This document shows, piece after piece, positions 43,509 to 50,385 of a stretch of DNA of 51,624 nt. This DNA comes from Burkholderiaceae bacterium. Lineage in GTDB: Bacteria; Pseudomonadota; Gammaproteobacteria; Burkholderiales; Burkholderiaceae. The stretch covers positions 1 to 51,624 of the forward strand of contig JASLEM010000292.1 of assembly GCA_030151165.1 (NCBI GenBank). The letters are read 5' to 3'. Positions within the stretch are counted from its first letter, which is position 1, and the number at the start of each line of letters is the position of its first letter. Both the position numbers and the translations under genes were made by a program. The notes beneath the pieces were generated by a model. The model saw only the letters and a program-made list of their open reading frames with translations. It did not search any database and was not told the DNA's origin.

Positions 43509-43698
43509 CAGATGCAGGGAGGACGAATACGACAGACGCTCCGTTGACCCGCACCTGCCCGTCGACGACCTCGATAAGCATCTCCCCGAAGCGGCTCTCC
43601 CACACGTAGCTCAGTACGCCCTCCGTGGACAGCGGAAGGTCGACCTGGCTGGTCGAATCGAGGCGGCGGATGACTTCGGGGAGCACGGGCATGGACAT
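43501..43698 (-). CDS. Small unrecognised protein, about 65 residues
   Basis: A 65-residue frame starting MSMPVLPEVIRRLDSTSQVD and ending in VFVLPASAS. The codons have strong GC in third position throughout, which is unlike a chance frame. It contains VLSYVWESRFGEMLIEVVDG, a plausible beta-hairpin. It is convergent with the tail-like gene, overlapping its last 8 bases, and divergent from the HAD gene, with the LexA box in between. The start is not marked by a good ribosome site; a second ATG lies at 43692. Function unknown. Confidence 0.55.
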   Translation of the reverse strand: MSMPVLPEVIRRLDSTSQVDLPLSTEGVLSYVWESRFGEMLIEVVDGQVRVNGASVVFVLPASAS

Positions 43699-43744
43699 GG
43701 AAGAGCAGGGCGGCAACTGTTCGAAGCGGCCCCTGGTCGGGACC

Positions 43745-43780
43745 TTGCCAAGAGAACTGTACGCGCATACAGTATCGGCG
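43745..43780 (+). promoter_or_regulatory. Sigma-70 promoter with perfect LexA (SOS) box, leaderless start
   Basis: TTGCCA (43745-43750) and TACAGT (43768-43773) are separated by exactly 17 bp. CTGT-N8-ACAG at 43757-43772 is a perfect LexA box of the E. coli/betaproteobacterial type and overlaps the -10 element. The expected transcription start, 6-7 bp past the -10, falls on the GTG start codon at 43780, and there is no ribosome site between. The transcript should be leaderless and repressed by LexA until DNA damage. The box may also affect the divergent small gene starting at 43698. Confidence 0.72.
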
Positions 43781-44343
43781 TGCAAGTCCGCCCACTCGTC
43801 TTCCTCGACTTCGACGAGGTCATCAAGCTCAACCCCGAGGGGTCGTTGGGCGGCTACGACGTGCTCGCTCCGAACCCGCCTCCCGAAATCTGGGAGCAGC
43901 TGTTCCATCCACCGGCCGTCGCGACCCTGACGACCATTTTGGAGCGCTGGAACCCGCACGTCATCATCACGACAAGCTGGCTGAGGTTCATGCTGCGAGA
44001 CGTCCTGGAAAACGTGTTTTCGAGGACTGGACTCGACCAAGTCTCGGCGGCGCTCCACGAGGCCTGGGAAGCCCCGCAGAACGCGCGGGAGACGCGCCTT
44101 GGCGCTATCGACCGCTGGCTGGCCGCTCATCACCAAGGTGAGCCCTACGTCATCCTCGATGACGACCTAAGCGGCACAGGGCTGCGCGGTTCTCGTCATG
44201 CCCGTGCCAAGCGTGTCGTCTTCTGCAATCAGGAGACGGGTCTACGGGACAGTGACCTGCCCACAATCGAGCGCGCGTTGACGACAAAGCTTCGGCGCCC
44301 CGGTGCTTGCTCAGGAGCCTCGATGCCCTCAAGGGAGAGCTGA
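43780..44343 (+). CDS. HAD-like hydrolase, SOS-controlled
   Basis: A 187-residue protein of the HAD superfamily. Motif I is LVFLDFDEVIKLN near residue 7, with the nucleophile Asp in DFDEV, where the usual DxDG is altered to DFDE. Motif II is IITTSWLRF, and the acidic motif IV is YVILDDDLSG. This compact arrangement matches the HAD group seen in RNA-repair and defence proteins (PF18143-like) rather than sugar phosphatases. It starts at a GTG next to a LexA box and ends 5 bp before the AbrB-type gene. The substrate is unknown; nucleic-acid 3'- or 5'-phosphate is a plausible guess. Confidence 0.78.
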   Translation: MQVRPLVFLDFDEVIKLNPEGSLGGYDVLAPNPPPEIWEQLFHPPAVATLTTILERWNPHVIITTSWLRFMLRDVLENVFSRTGLDQVSAALHEAWEAPQNARETRLGAIDRWLAAHHQGEPYVILDDDLSGTGLRGSRHARAKRVVFCNQETGLRDSDLPTIERALTTKLRRPGACSGASMPSRES

Positions 44344-44348
44344 CAGCA

Positions 44349-44549
44349 ATGCCCCGCCGCACGCCAGGCTCCCCTGAGCCTTGTGAATCGACCCTCCTGG
44401 CCAGCGACAGGACGACTATTCCGAAGACGGTGCGCGATGCGCTTCGTATTCGTCCTGGAGACAAGTTGGTCTGGGAACTCACATCGTCCGGTACCGTTGT
44501 CGTGAAGGTAAAGCACGTGGGCGGGCGCGCGATGAGGCGTTCGGCCTAA
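44349..44549 (+). CDS. AbrB/MazE/SpoVT-type DNA-binding protein
   Basis: A 66-residue swapped-hairpin protein. The fold is clear in ESTLLASDRTTIPKTVRDAL and RIRPGDKLVWELTSSGTVVV. Such proteins are mainly transition-state regulators or antitoxins of VapBC/MazEF modules. Here the usual PIN or MazF partner is missing; instead it follows the HAD gene by 5 bp and precedes a small basic protein by 13 bp. It may autoregulate the operon or neutralise one of its neighbours. The ATG at 44349 was preferred since the upstream part of the frame overlaps the HAD gene. Confidence 0.82.
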   Translation: MPRRTPGSPEPCESTLLASDRTTIPKTVRDALRIRPGDKLVWELTSSGTVVVKVKHVGGRAMRRSA

Positions 44550-44562
44550 GTCGGAGTCGTGC

Positions 44563-44949
44563 ATGTGGCGCAACCTTAGTTTTCGGACGGTGTCCGAGCG
44601 GGCAGGGCGACTGCGCCTTCGGCTCGCTGCCCGGGCCTATGGCCGCACATCGTTCCGCTGCCGCGCGGACGTGCTTGCCTGGCAAGCGCGGCACTTCGGG
44701 ACGGTACTCAACGCTGAGGAGCGCGCACCGTGGCTGGAGGAGAAGCGCGCCCATGTTCGGAAGCGCTCCGCGCCTGACCAGCGGCGGTCAGTGCGGATTC
44801 GGCTGGCCGAGATGCGCGATTCTTCGCGCCGGCGCCGACTACGCGTGCCTTGGCCTAGGCTTGTTGGGTCAGACCCGCAGCGGTGCCGGTGTCGGGTTTG
44901 CTGCGCCTATCGGTCGGCGCAACGCTCACTTCTTGTGGCAGCGCTGTAG
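44563..44949 (+). CDS. Small Arg-rich unrecognised protein, third gene of the SOS operon
   Basis: A 128-residue frame starting MWRNLSFRTVSERAGRLRLR. It has a CGGAG site 6 nt before the ATG and lies 13 bp after the AbrB gene. The first about 90 codons show island-like coding bias and a segment AEERAPWLEEKRAHVRKRSA with mixed charge; the last 35 look less convincing and contain a CRCRVCC run. It is strongly basic, so nucleic-acid binding is possible. The true end or even the gene is uncertain. Confidence 0.42.
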   Translation: MWRNLSFRTVSERAGRLRLRLAARAYGRTSFRCRADVLAWQARHFGTVLNAEERAPWLEEKRAHVRKRSAPDQRRSVRIRLAEMRDSSRRRRLRVPWPRLVGSDPQRCRCRVCCAYRSAQRSLLVAAL

Positions 44950-45027
44950 GCTCTTCTCTTAGGGTGAACCTTGCAGTGAGCGCCCTGAAGGCAAGGCGCC
45001 GGCTTTGGACAGCAACCGAGGCTGTGG

Positions 45028-45360
45028 TCAGTTGTCCTTGTAGCGGCGAGCAATCAGGTAGAAGACGCTGCTGTGCACAAGGGCTCCGAAAAAGCAGAAG
45101 GCAGAAATCAAGGTTGCACCCGTGCCAATCCATGTGACAACTTGGTTCACCAGGCCGGGAATCGTTCCCGGTTGCGCTGCGGCGTCGGTTGACAGGGCGG
45201 TCAACAAGGCCACCAGCAGAGCGATGGCGGTGTATGCGACCCAAGTGAGAACAGCCTTCCACAGATGCTTGAGGAGGTCTAAAGGCTCCCAGTCGTCCGG
45301 GCTCTGTCGGGCCAGATGGCGCTCCAGTGCTTCGGTCAAGCCGTCAAGAAACGTGCTCAT
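45028..45360 (-). CDS. Small two-helix membrane protein
   Basis: A 110-residue protein. An amphipathic N-terminus (TFLDGLTEALERHLARQS) leads to a first membrane segment (VLTWVAYTAIALLVALLTAL), a short loop with Pro and Gly, and a second segment (VVTWIGTGATLISAFCFFGA). The C-terminus ends in RRYKDN. It resembles phage holin-like or island membrane proteins in size, but I see no holin signature. It is divergent from the XRE regulator gene, with 77 bp between, so that regulator may control it. Confidence 0.68.
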   Translation of the reverse strand: MSTFLDGLTEALERHLARQSPDDWEPLDLLKHLWKAVLTWVAYTAIALLVALLTALSTDAAAQPGTIPGLVNQVVTWIGTGATLISAFCFFGALVHSSVFYLIARRYKDN

Positions 45361-45437
45361 TCAAAATGAAAGAAAGTTGTCAGGCATCCTGTAGCAAGCC
45401 GGTTTAGTCCGCGGCGATAACGGTGCACAATCCATGC

Positions 45438-45878
45438 ATGCCAAACTTCACCGTCGTACTGAAAGCCGAAGTCACGCGTCTGGCTCGTAAGGAGCTCAAG
45501 ACGGCCACGGACGCACTGCGCAAAACCGTGTCTGCCCAACGAACGGAAATTGCGGCGCTTCGCAAGCGAGTCACCGAACTTGAGCGCGCTCAGAAGCAGA
45601 CTAGCAAGGCTGGCCTCGCACGCAAGCAGGTCGAAGCCGCGCCGGCGCAGGGTGATGACTCGAAGCTCCGGTTCAGGGCCGCTGGAATGGCCGCAAATCG
45701 AAAGCGGCTCGGTTTGAGTGCCGCAGACTTCGGCCGCCTCGTCGGAGCGACCGGCCAGAGCGTGTACAGCTGGGAGGCTGGCACATCAAAACCGAGGGCC
45801 CAAAACCTGGCGGCAATCGCAGCGCTGCGCGGCATCGGGAAGCGGGAAGTAACGGAACGGCTGGCCGCTTTGGAGTAG
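45438..45878 (+). CDS. XRE-family HTH regulator with N-terminal coiled coil
   Basis: A 147-residue protein. Residues about 10-60 are a Lys/Ala-rich coiled coil (LRKTVSAQRTEIAALRKRVT). The C-terminal part has an XRE-type HTH: RKRLGLSAADFGRLVGATGQ followed by SVYSWEAGTSKPRAQNLAAI. The ATG at 45438 gives MPNFTVVLKAEVTRLARKEL; a GTG at 45423 is also in frame. Similar coiled-coil/HTH proteins occur across proteobacterial plasmids and islands. Target genes unknown; the divergent membrane protein is a candidate. Confidence 0.8.
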   Translation: MPNFTVVLKAEVTRLARKELKTATDALRKTVSAQRTEIAALRKRVTELERAQKQTSKAGLARKQVEAAPAQGDDSKLRFRAAGMAANRKRLGLSAADFGRLVGATGQSVYSWEAGTSKPRAQNLAAIAALRGIGKREVTERLAALE

Positions 45879-45960
45879 AGCGGGGGCCCTCGCGGGCGAC
45901 CGCCAAGAAATTGCGAAAAATCGGACGAAGTCCATCGACGAGCTTTGGAACATTAGCAAT

Positions 45961-45980
45961 GCGGCCGGCGCTCCGGCCGC
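45961..45980 (+). other. Perfect 8-bp hairpin in the leader of the 46003 gene
   Basis: GCGGCCGG and CCGGCCGC pair perfectly around CGCT. It lies 82 bp after the XRE stop and 22 bp before the start at 46003. There is no T-run. It may end the XRE transcript or stabilise the leader of the next gene. Confidence 0.5.
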
Positions 45981-46002
45981 ATCTAACCAAACGGAGATGG
46001 CG

Positions 46003-46380
46003 ATGTCCACGCAACGCAAGAGTCACAACAACCACCAGAATCACCGAACGTTCTCCACGCCTCATGGAGGTGAGCGTTTTACTCACCACGCCCAGCCGAG
46101 GGGCGCCGCTACGACCGGCAAGGCACCTGCGCCGCCGGCACCTAAGCGGCAGGCTCAGGCCGTCGAGAGCCCGCGCGCCGCCGACCACAAAGTCACCCCG
46201 CTGACCCAGGAGGCCCTCTCGCGAATGACGAGTGCGATTGCGAAGCAGAACGACGGAGGCGTGCCCAAGGGCAGCTACGTTGCTGAGCTTCAGAGCCGCT
46301 TTGACAAGCGTGAGGCGGCGCGTTCCCCGTCTTCAGCACCTGCCTCAGCGGCGCAACGCGCACCGCAGAAAAAGCGCTGA
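46003..46380 (+). CDS. Disordered basic protein, about 125 residues
   Basis: Starts MSTQRKSHNNHQNHRTFSTP. The first half is His, Asn, Pro and Ala-rich and looks disordered; residues about 65-105 (VTPLTQEALSRMTSAIAKQN and GVPKGSYVAELQSRFDKREA) look helical and conserved in style. The ATG at 46003 has GGAG 6 nt upstream; the ATG at 45997 would have no spacing, which decides the start. It ends 4 bp from the convergent gene. Such proteins are common on plasmids and integrative elements. Function unknown. Confidence 0.68.
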   Translation: MSTQRKSHNNHQNHRTFSTPHGGERFTHHAQPRGAATTGKAPAPPAPKRQAQAVESPRAADHKVTPLTQEALSRMTSAIAKQNDGGVPKGSYVAELQSRFDKREAARSPSSAPASAAQRAPQKKR

Positions 46381-46384
46381 GCTT

Positions 46385-47659
46385 TCACTGGGGTGGCGGC
46401 GCGGGCACGATTGTCTGACACCGAATCCAGTCAGGCCATTGCTCGGCAGTGGCCTTCTCGCTCGCGGGTAGCTCAGCCGCCCAACGCGTGCGGAAGTGGT
46501 TCCATCGACCTCGGTAGTCAGCCTCATCAAGGAGTAGCGCCGACAAGAACTTCATCTTCGGCCCGGTCTCAACGAGGACAGATTCCATCCCCAGTGCAAT
46601 GTTGACAAGGATAGTAGGCGTCAACAGCTGGCCCACACGTCGGGCCTGCCATGCCGGCTGCCAGCACATCCGCTCCCAGCAGCTTTCGAACTCAGCGAGG
46701 CCAATCCTGCGCGTTCCGTCGAACAAGTTGCCAACCACGTAGTCTTCGAGTCCGACGGCCGCAGCCACCTTTGCGCGGCCCGGCGGACCTTCTGGCCACG
46801 AACCCAGATAAGCGTACTCAGCGAAGGCGACCGTCAGTTCGAGCAGACGGCGGGTAGGGCGAGACACCGTGTTGCGCTTTTTCGATTTGCCCTTCGTCGA
46901 CCTGTCCTCAGGAAGAACCCAGTGGTTGAGACGGGGAGCAACCAACAGGAAAACCGGCGCGGGCTCGAAGCCCCGAAAATATCGAGCGCCCCACTCGGCG
47001 TCGATAGCCGCGAACAAGCTCACCATCAAGACCTGGGTGAGCGCCACGAAGTGGTCCGTGATGTCGTCCCAACTCTCTGTACTGGCCCACGCAACGACCA
47101 TGGCGGGGTCGGCATCGTCCGGGTTTTCCGTGACATCCTCGATGACCGCCTCGAGCACGGCGTCACGAAACGCAGTCGGGTCGTCTTCGCGAACGGCGTC
47201 CTGCAGGACATCAAGCAACTCGTCGATTTCGAGCGCGAAGGCGATGCTCAACGGAAGCGGCATCACATCAGGGTTCTGGATGTAGTGCAGCCACGATGCC
47301 AGAGGGGCACCGAAGCCATTCGCCAGTCGCGGAAGGGTGTCCTGAGTCCGTTGGAAGGCCTCCGCTGACCAGCCATTCTTGACCGCGTGCGCCTTACCGT
47401 AGGCAAGTGCATGTGAGAGCGCCTGCTCCTGCTTTTTCGGCTTCAGCGTTGCAAGACCGCCGTTGGCCACATGACTCGGCGAGAGCCCCAGAACCTCACT
47501 CATGGACGAACCCACCGTGCGCTTCATCGCTGCAGCGGTGAAAACTGCGGGCCATTGGATAAGGCATTGAAGCGTGGCACCTACCCGTTCACGGCCAGAG
47601 TAGGCCTCAAGAAAGGGCGGTATGTGCAATTCGGTAGCGTGGTATCGAAGCGTTCTCAT
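46385..47659 (-). CDS. Unrecognised island protein, about 424 residues
   Basis: Starts MRTLRYHATELHIPPFLEAY; a longer frame from 47719 adds 20 residues. The protein is acidic in the middle (VLEAVIEDVTENPDDADPAM) and contains many Trp (SWLHYIQ, WDDITDHF, PRLNHWVLP, ERMCWQPAWQARR). There is no signal peptide or transmembrane run. The segment APVFLLVAPRLNHWVLPEDR and the basic stretch TKGKSKKRN stand out. Codon use matches the island. It is divergent from the gene at 47931 with a 271-bp region between and no further gene seen there. No known domain was recognised. Confidence 0.72.
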   Translation of the reverse strand: MRTLRYHATELHIPPFLEAYSGRERVGATLQCLIQWPAVFTAAAMKRTVGSSMSEVLGLSPSHVANGGLATLKPKKQEQALSHALAYGKAHAVKNGWSAEAFQRTQDTLPRLANGFGAPLASWLHYIQNPDVMPLPLSIAFALEIDELLDVLQDAVREDDPTAFRDAVLEAVIEDVTENPDDADPAMVVAWASTESWDDITDHFVALTQVLMVSLFAAIDAEWGARYFRGFEPAPVFLLVAPRLNHWVLPEDRSTKGKSKKRNTVSRPTRRLLELTVAFAEYAYLGSWPEGPPGRAKVAAAVGLEDYVVGNLFDGTRRIGLAEFESCWERMCWQPAWQARRVGQLLTPTILVNIALGMESVLVETGPKMKFLSALLLDEADYRGRWNHFRTRWAAELPASEKATAEQWPDWIRCQTIVPAPPPQ

Positions 47660-47930
47660 GCCTTGTCGATTTTGCGAATCGGCCGTGCGACAAAACCGCA
47701 GGCGCAGCCCAAGGCTCATTCGCGGCGTTTGGACTGGGCGAGTGTAGACGGCACTGAAAAGCCGAACTAGAGAATCTGCGCAATACTAACGCGGCGAGTG
47801 GCAAGCGTAGTTCTTTCTCACGGGGGTCGCCCAGTCGTAACCGCTGAGCAGAACACCTGACCCCGCCACCTCGTTGCAATTGAATCGGTATGGGGTCAAG
47901 ATATGCGAACCCTGGCTCAAGGAGCCCCCA

Positions 47931-48152
47931 GTGACCAACCTCTACGTCTCGCCCGACTTGACGGCATTCGTTTCGACCCGCCAGGTCGAAAGGTGGCAGG
48001 TGGGGGTCATCGCAGTCCTTTTGGGCGACGGCCCGTCGCGAGTAGAGGAAGAGTGCCTAGCTCTGCGGGATACCGCAGGCGAAGCCCTGCAGGACGCACA
48101 ACTCGGGGCCAAGGCGGTGATTGCGGCGTGGCGAGACAAAGTGAAGCTTTGA
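47931..48152 (+). CDS. Small unrecognised protein, 73 residues
   Basis: Starts at a GTG with AAGGAG 6 nt upstream, which fixes the start as (M)TNLYVSPDLTAFVSTRQVER. The rest is amphipathic and ends in AKAVIAAWRDKVKL. The coding pattern is good throughout. It is convergent with the YedK gene. No family recognised. Confidence 0.62.
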   Translation: MTNLYVSPDLTAFVSTRQVERWQVGVIAVLLGDGPSRVEEECLALRDTAGEALQDAQLGAKAVIAAWRDKVKL

Positions 48153-48248
48153 GGTTAGGCGGCGAACAACACGCAACGTCCCCCTAGGGACTTGGCTTCC
48201 GCCGAAGGACCTCAAGTTCCTCGCCGAAGCTGAAGGTTGTCGCCCTGC

Positions 48249-49013
48249 TTATAGGCCGACTTCCAGGAGCCGGTCCATCTCGATGGCGTCGCTTTGGTCG
48301 TAGAACTCGACCGGAGGAGGTACGAGCAGGCCATGGGTGTCGTCCGTTCCTCCTTTTAGCCACGTCATCCAGTCCTGTGGCTCGATGTGTGCCTCTCCTC
48401 GCTTGTCCTGTTCCTCGAACGGCAGGGCTTCTCCGGTAACCCGGTGCCTCTCGGGCTTGTGCAACCGACTGAGCAACGGGTGCGAGTTGACGTTGAAGGT
48501 GAGCATCGCGTAGTTCGGCACAAGTTCTCCAGTCTCAGGGTCCGTCCACTCCGACCAGATACCAGCAATCATCCAGCACCCTGCATCGGCGCGCTTCAAC
48601 TGCCACCAAGTGCACTTGCCCGTTTGCCAATTTGGTTCCTGCAGCCAGAGGGCAGGGATGAGGCAGCGGCGACCCTGCTTCCAAGAGTCGCGGAACGCCG
48701 GCGAGGTGGCAACCGTCTCGACCCGGGCGTTGTTCTTGAGCATCGGCTCGCGAACGGGCTTGCCGCCGGGCTTCTTCGAAGGGCGCTCCTTGTACTCGAT
48801 GCGCTCGCGCTGGCCCGGGCGAATCATTCCCCACTGCCCAAGGCGACCGACAAGGCCGCCGTCATCGTCAGCGACCATGAACATGCCGGTGTCAAACGGA
48901 CCCACGGCAAGCTTGGGTGGCGGGTAGGAGTCAGGGAGCTTCACCTTGCCCAAGTGGCGGCGGATGTAGCTGTCAAGGGTGTTCTCCGGGACGACGTGGT
49001 ACAGGTTGCACAC
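48249..49013 (-). CDS. SOS-associated peptidase, SRAP/YedK (HMCES) family
   Basis: A 254-residue protein that forms a thiazolidine crosslink with abasic sites in single-stranded DNA. The catalytic Cys is residue 2 (MCNLYHVVPEN), exposed when Met is removed. Other active-site motifs are NNARVETVATSPAFRDSWKQ, RRCLIPALWLQEP (Glu) and the His in HPLLSRLHKPERH. The start is a GTG. Its N-terminus (CNLY instead of CGRY) and LWLQEP in place of GFYEW resemble the plasmid/phage subgroup. It lies 3 bp after the Glyoxalase_8 gene and upstream of dnaE2's end, a known SOS/plasmid neighbourhood. Confidence 0.9.
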   Translation of the reverse strand: MCNLYHVVPENTLDSYIRRHLGKVKLPDSYPPPKLAVGPFDTGMFMVADDDGGLVGRLGQWGMIRPGQRERIEYKERPSKKPGGKPVREPMLKNNARVETVATSPAFRDSWKQGRRCLIPALWLQEPNWQTGKCTWWQLKRADAGCWMIAGIWSEWTDPETGELVPNYAMLTFNVNSHPLLSRLHKPERHRVTGEALPFEEQDKRGEAHIEPQDWMTWLKGGTDDTHGLLVPPPVEFYDQSDAIEMDRLLEVGL

Positions 49014-49038
49014 GGGTCAGTTCTCCGGGACGACGTGG
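48981..49038. repeat. 19-bp direct repeat across the Glyoxalase_8/YedK junction
   Basis: The 19-base unit beginning GTTCTCCGGG occurs at 48981-48999 and again at 49020-49038, 39 bp apart, with no mismatches. On the minus strand it encodes HVVPEN both at the C-terminus of the upstream gene and at residues 6-11 of YedK. The upstream copy also holds the GGAG used by the YedK start. Confidence 0.85.
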
Positions 49039-49727
49039 GAGAGCCCTGCAACGGCGGTTTCGGCGTGGAACGTGTTGTCGGCCTCCAGCGCCATGGTCGC
49101 GAGCAGGCGAGCCATGCGCTGCAGCATGTCCGCCTTGCTCGTGTGCCGCCAGTCGTCGCCGATGATGGTGAATGTGTCGCCGCCGTCGTGGCTGCCATAG
49201 GTGTCGTTCCAGGCCTCGAGGCCGAGGGCATCCACCTGCTCCTGCGTGAGGGCGAAGCCCTTGAACTCGGTGTAGCCGCGGTCGCACAGGTGAAACATGC
49301 CGTCGGGCCAGCGAGAACGGCTTTGCTCCAAGACGTATGGCACACGGTCGCCGATGACGTCGACCATCTCTGCGCGGTCTTCCTCGCCTACCTTGGTCGC
49401 GATGAGCTCCAGCTGACGCGCCCAGCGCATGACTTCGGTGATGTTCTTGTGCCTCGTCCGCTGAGCTGCCTGAACGATTCGCATGGGCAACTTGGCGAGC
49501 GGCGCACTGAGCTTCTCCCAGCAGAACGCCTGCGTGACGGGGTTGAGAGCGCCGCCCTCGGCGACGTGGGCGCTCAGGGCGTTCCAGCTGCGGAAGCCCT
49601 TGCGTCGTGCCACGTGCTCGAGCGCTGCCGAGTGGGTGAGTTCCTGCCCTTGGGCTTGAGCCTCGCTGCGCATGCGGCGAGCTTCGCCTTTGAGCGCGAA
49701 CAGGGGGTCGGAATGGGAAGAAGTCAT
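49017..49727 (-). CDS. Glyoxalase_8-domain protein (plasmid-type)
   Basis: A 236-residue protein. The N-terminal region LKGEARRMRSEAQAQGQELT followed by HSAALEHVARRKGFRSWNAL is the helical domain labelled Glyoxalase-related (PF20066-like), common on plasmids and integrative elements. The middle (VMRWARQLELIATKVGEEDR) and C-terminus (YGSHDGGDTFTIIGDDWRHT) are less familiar. The ATG at 49727 has GGAG 5 nt upstream. The last residues HVVPEN come from the duplicated unit shared with YedK. True glyoxalase activity is doubtful. Possible link to DNA or plasmid upkeep is only from context. Confidence 0.8.
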   Translation of the reverse strand: MTSSHSDPLFALKGEARRMRSEAQAQGQELTHSAALEHVARRKGFRSWNALSAHVAEGGALNPVTQAFCWEKLSAPLAKLPMRIVQAAQRTRHKNITEVMRWARQLELIATKVGEEDRAEMVDVIGDRVPYVLEQSRSRWPDGMFHLCDRGYTEFKGFALTQEQVDALGLEAWNDTYGSHDGGDTFTIIGDDWRHTSKADMLQRMARLLATMALEADNTFHAETAVAGLSHVVPEN

Positions 49728-49984
49728 GGCTACTCCATCACCGGGGCACGTCAGAGGCGTGGTTCGCGTTACGCCGGCACCGGATGGGGTTGAACCACGA
49801 GTGTCGGAAGGTCTTCGAGCAGATTCGCCATGCCTTGGAGAAGGCGCGAACGGCAGGGCTGCCACCCTTAGGGTAAGTGTACCGCAGCATTTAAGTGGCG
49901 AGTCCTATGCAAGGTACCCCCACCTTCGTGGGCGGCTGGCGCGCGAGCGCGCGTCGCTAACAAGGCACTGCAAAGGACCCCTGA

Positions 49985-50275
49985 ATGACCCCTACGTACA
50001 ACGTCATCGGCTTCGTCGAAGAAGCCGACTACCCGCGATTTCGGCAAGTCGTTTCCGACCCCGAAGCCTTCCCGGTAAGCTATGCCGAGTGGCTCAAGCG
50101 ATATCGCAATATGCTCGGGCAGGCGAAGGCGACGGGAATCCCTGTATTGGAAGTGCGGCTTGACCCACAAGAATTGGCCGATTGGTGCGCCCAGCAAGGG
50201 GCTCCCGTAAACATCGTGATGCGAGGTGCTTTCAATGCGTTCAAGATGAGCGCCGTGAATGACGGGCGCTCCTGA
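49985..50275 (+). CDS. Small unrecognised protein, 96 residues
   Basis: Starts MTPTYNVIGFVEEADYPRFR with AAAGGA about 8 nt upstream. Contains SYAEWLKRYRNMLGQAKATG and LDPQELADWCAQQGAPVNIV. It is short, soluble and without signal peptide. It is convergent with dnaE2 and separated from it by a strong hairpin. No family recognised, though similar short proteins accompany island genes. Confidence 0.7.
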   Translation: MTPTYNVIGFVEEADYPRFRQVVSDPEAFPVSYAEWLKRYRNMLGQAKATGIPVLEVRLDPQELADWCAQQGAPVNIVMRGAFNAFKMSAVNDGRS

Positions 50276-50341
50276 CGCTACTGGCACGTCGCGCGTACTG
50301 CTCAACCTTCCGCATGAGCAAGCTCGAGCGACCTGAAGCGG

Positions 50342-50371
50342 TCGCGCAGGCCTCTTAGCAGGCCTGCGCGA
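50342..50371. terminator. Perfect 12-bp bidirectional hairpin
   Basis: TCGCGCAGGCCT (50342-50353) pairs with AGGCCTGCGCGA (50360-50371) around a 6-nt loop. It sits between the convergent small gene and dnaE2, a usual place for a shared terminator. It has no long T-run. Confidence 0.65.
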
Positions 50372-50385
50372 GGCCCACACAAGGC

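Noticed and set aside
43780..44136. Minus-strand extension of the small gene at 43501-43698 across the LexA box and HAD gene
   Set aside because: It would cover the HAD motifs and promoter; the upstream part lacks coding pattern and a start.
44349..44549. Classical VapBC or MazEF toxin-antitoxin pair
   Set aside because: The AbrB-type antitoxin-like gene has no PIN or MazF toxin beside it.
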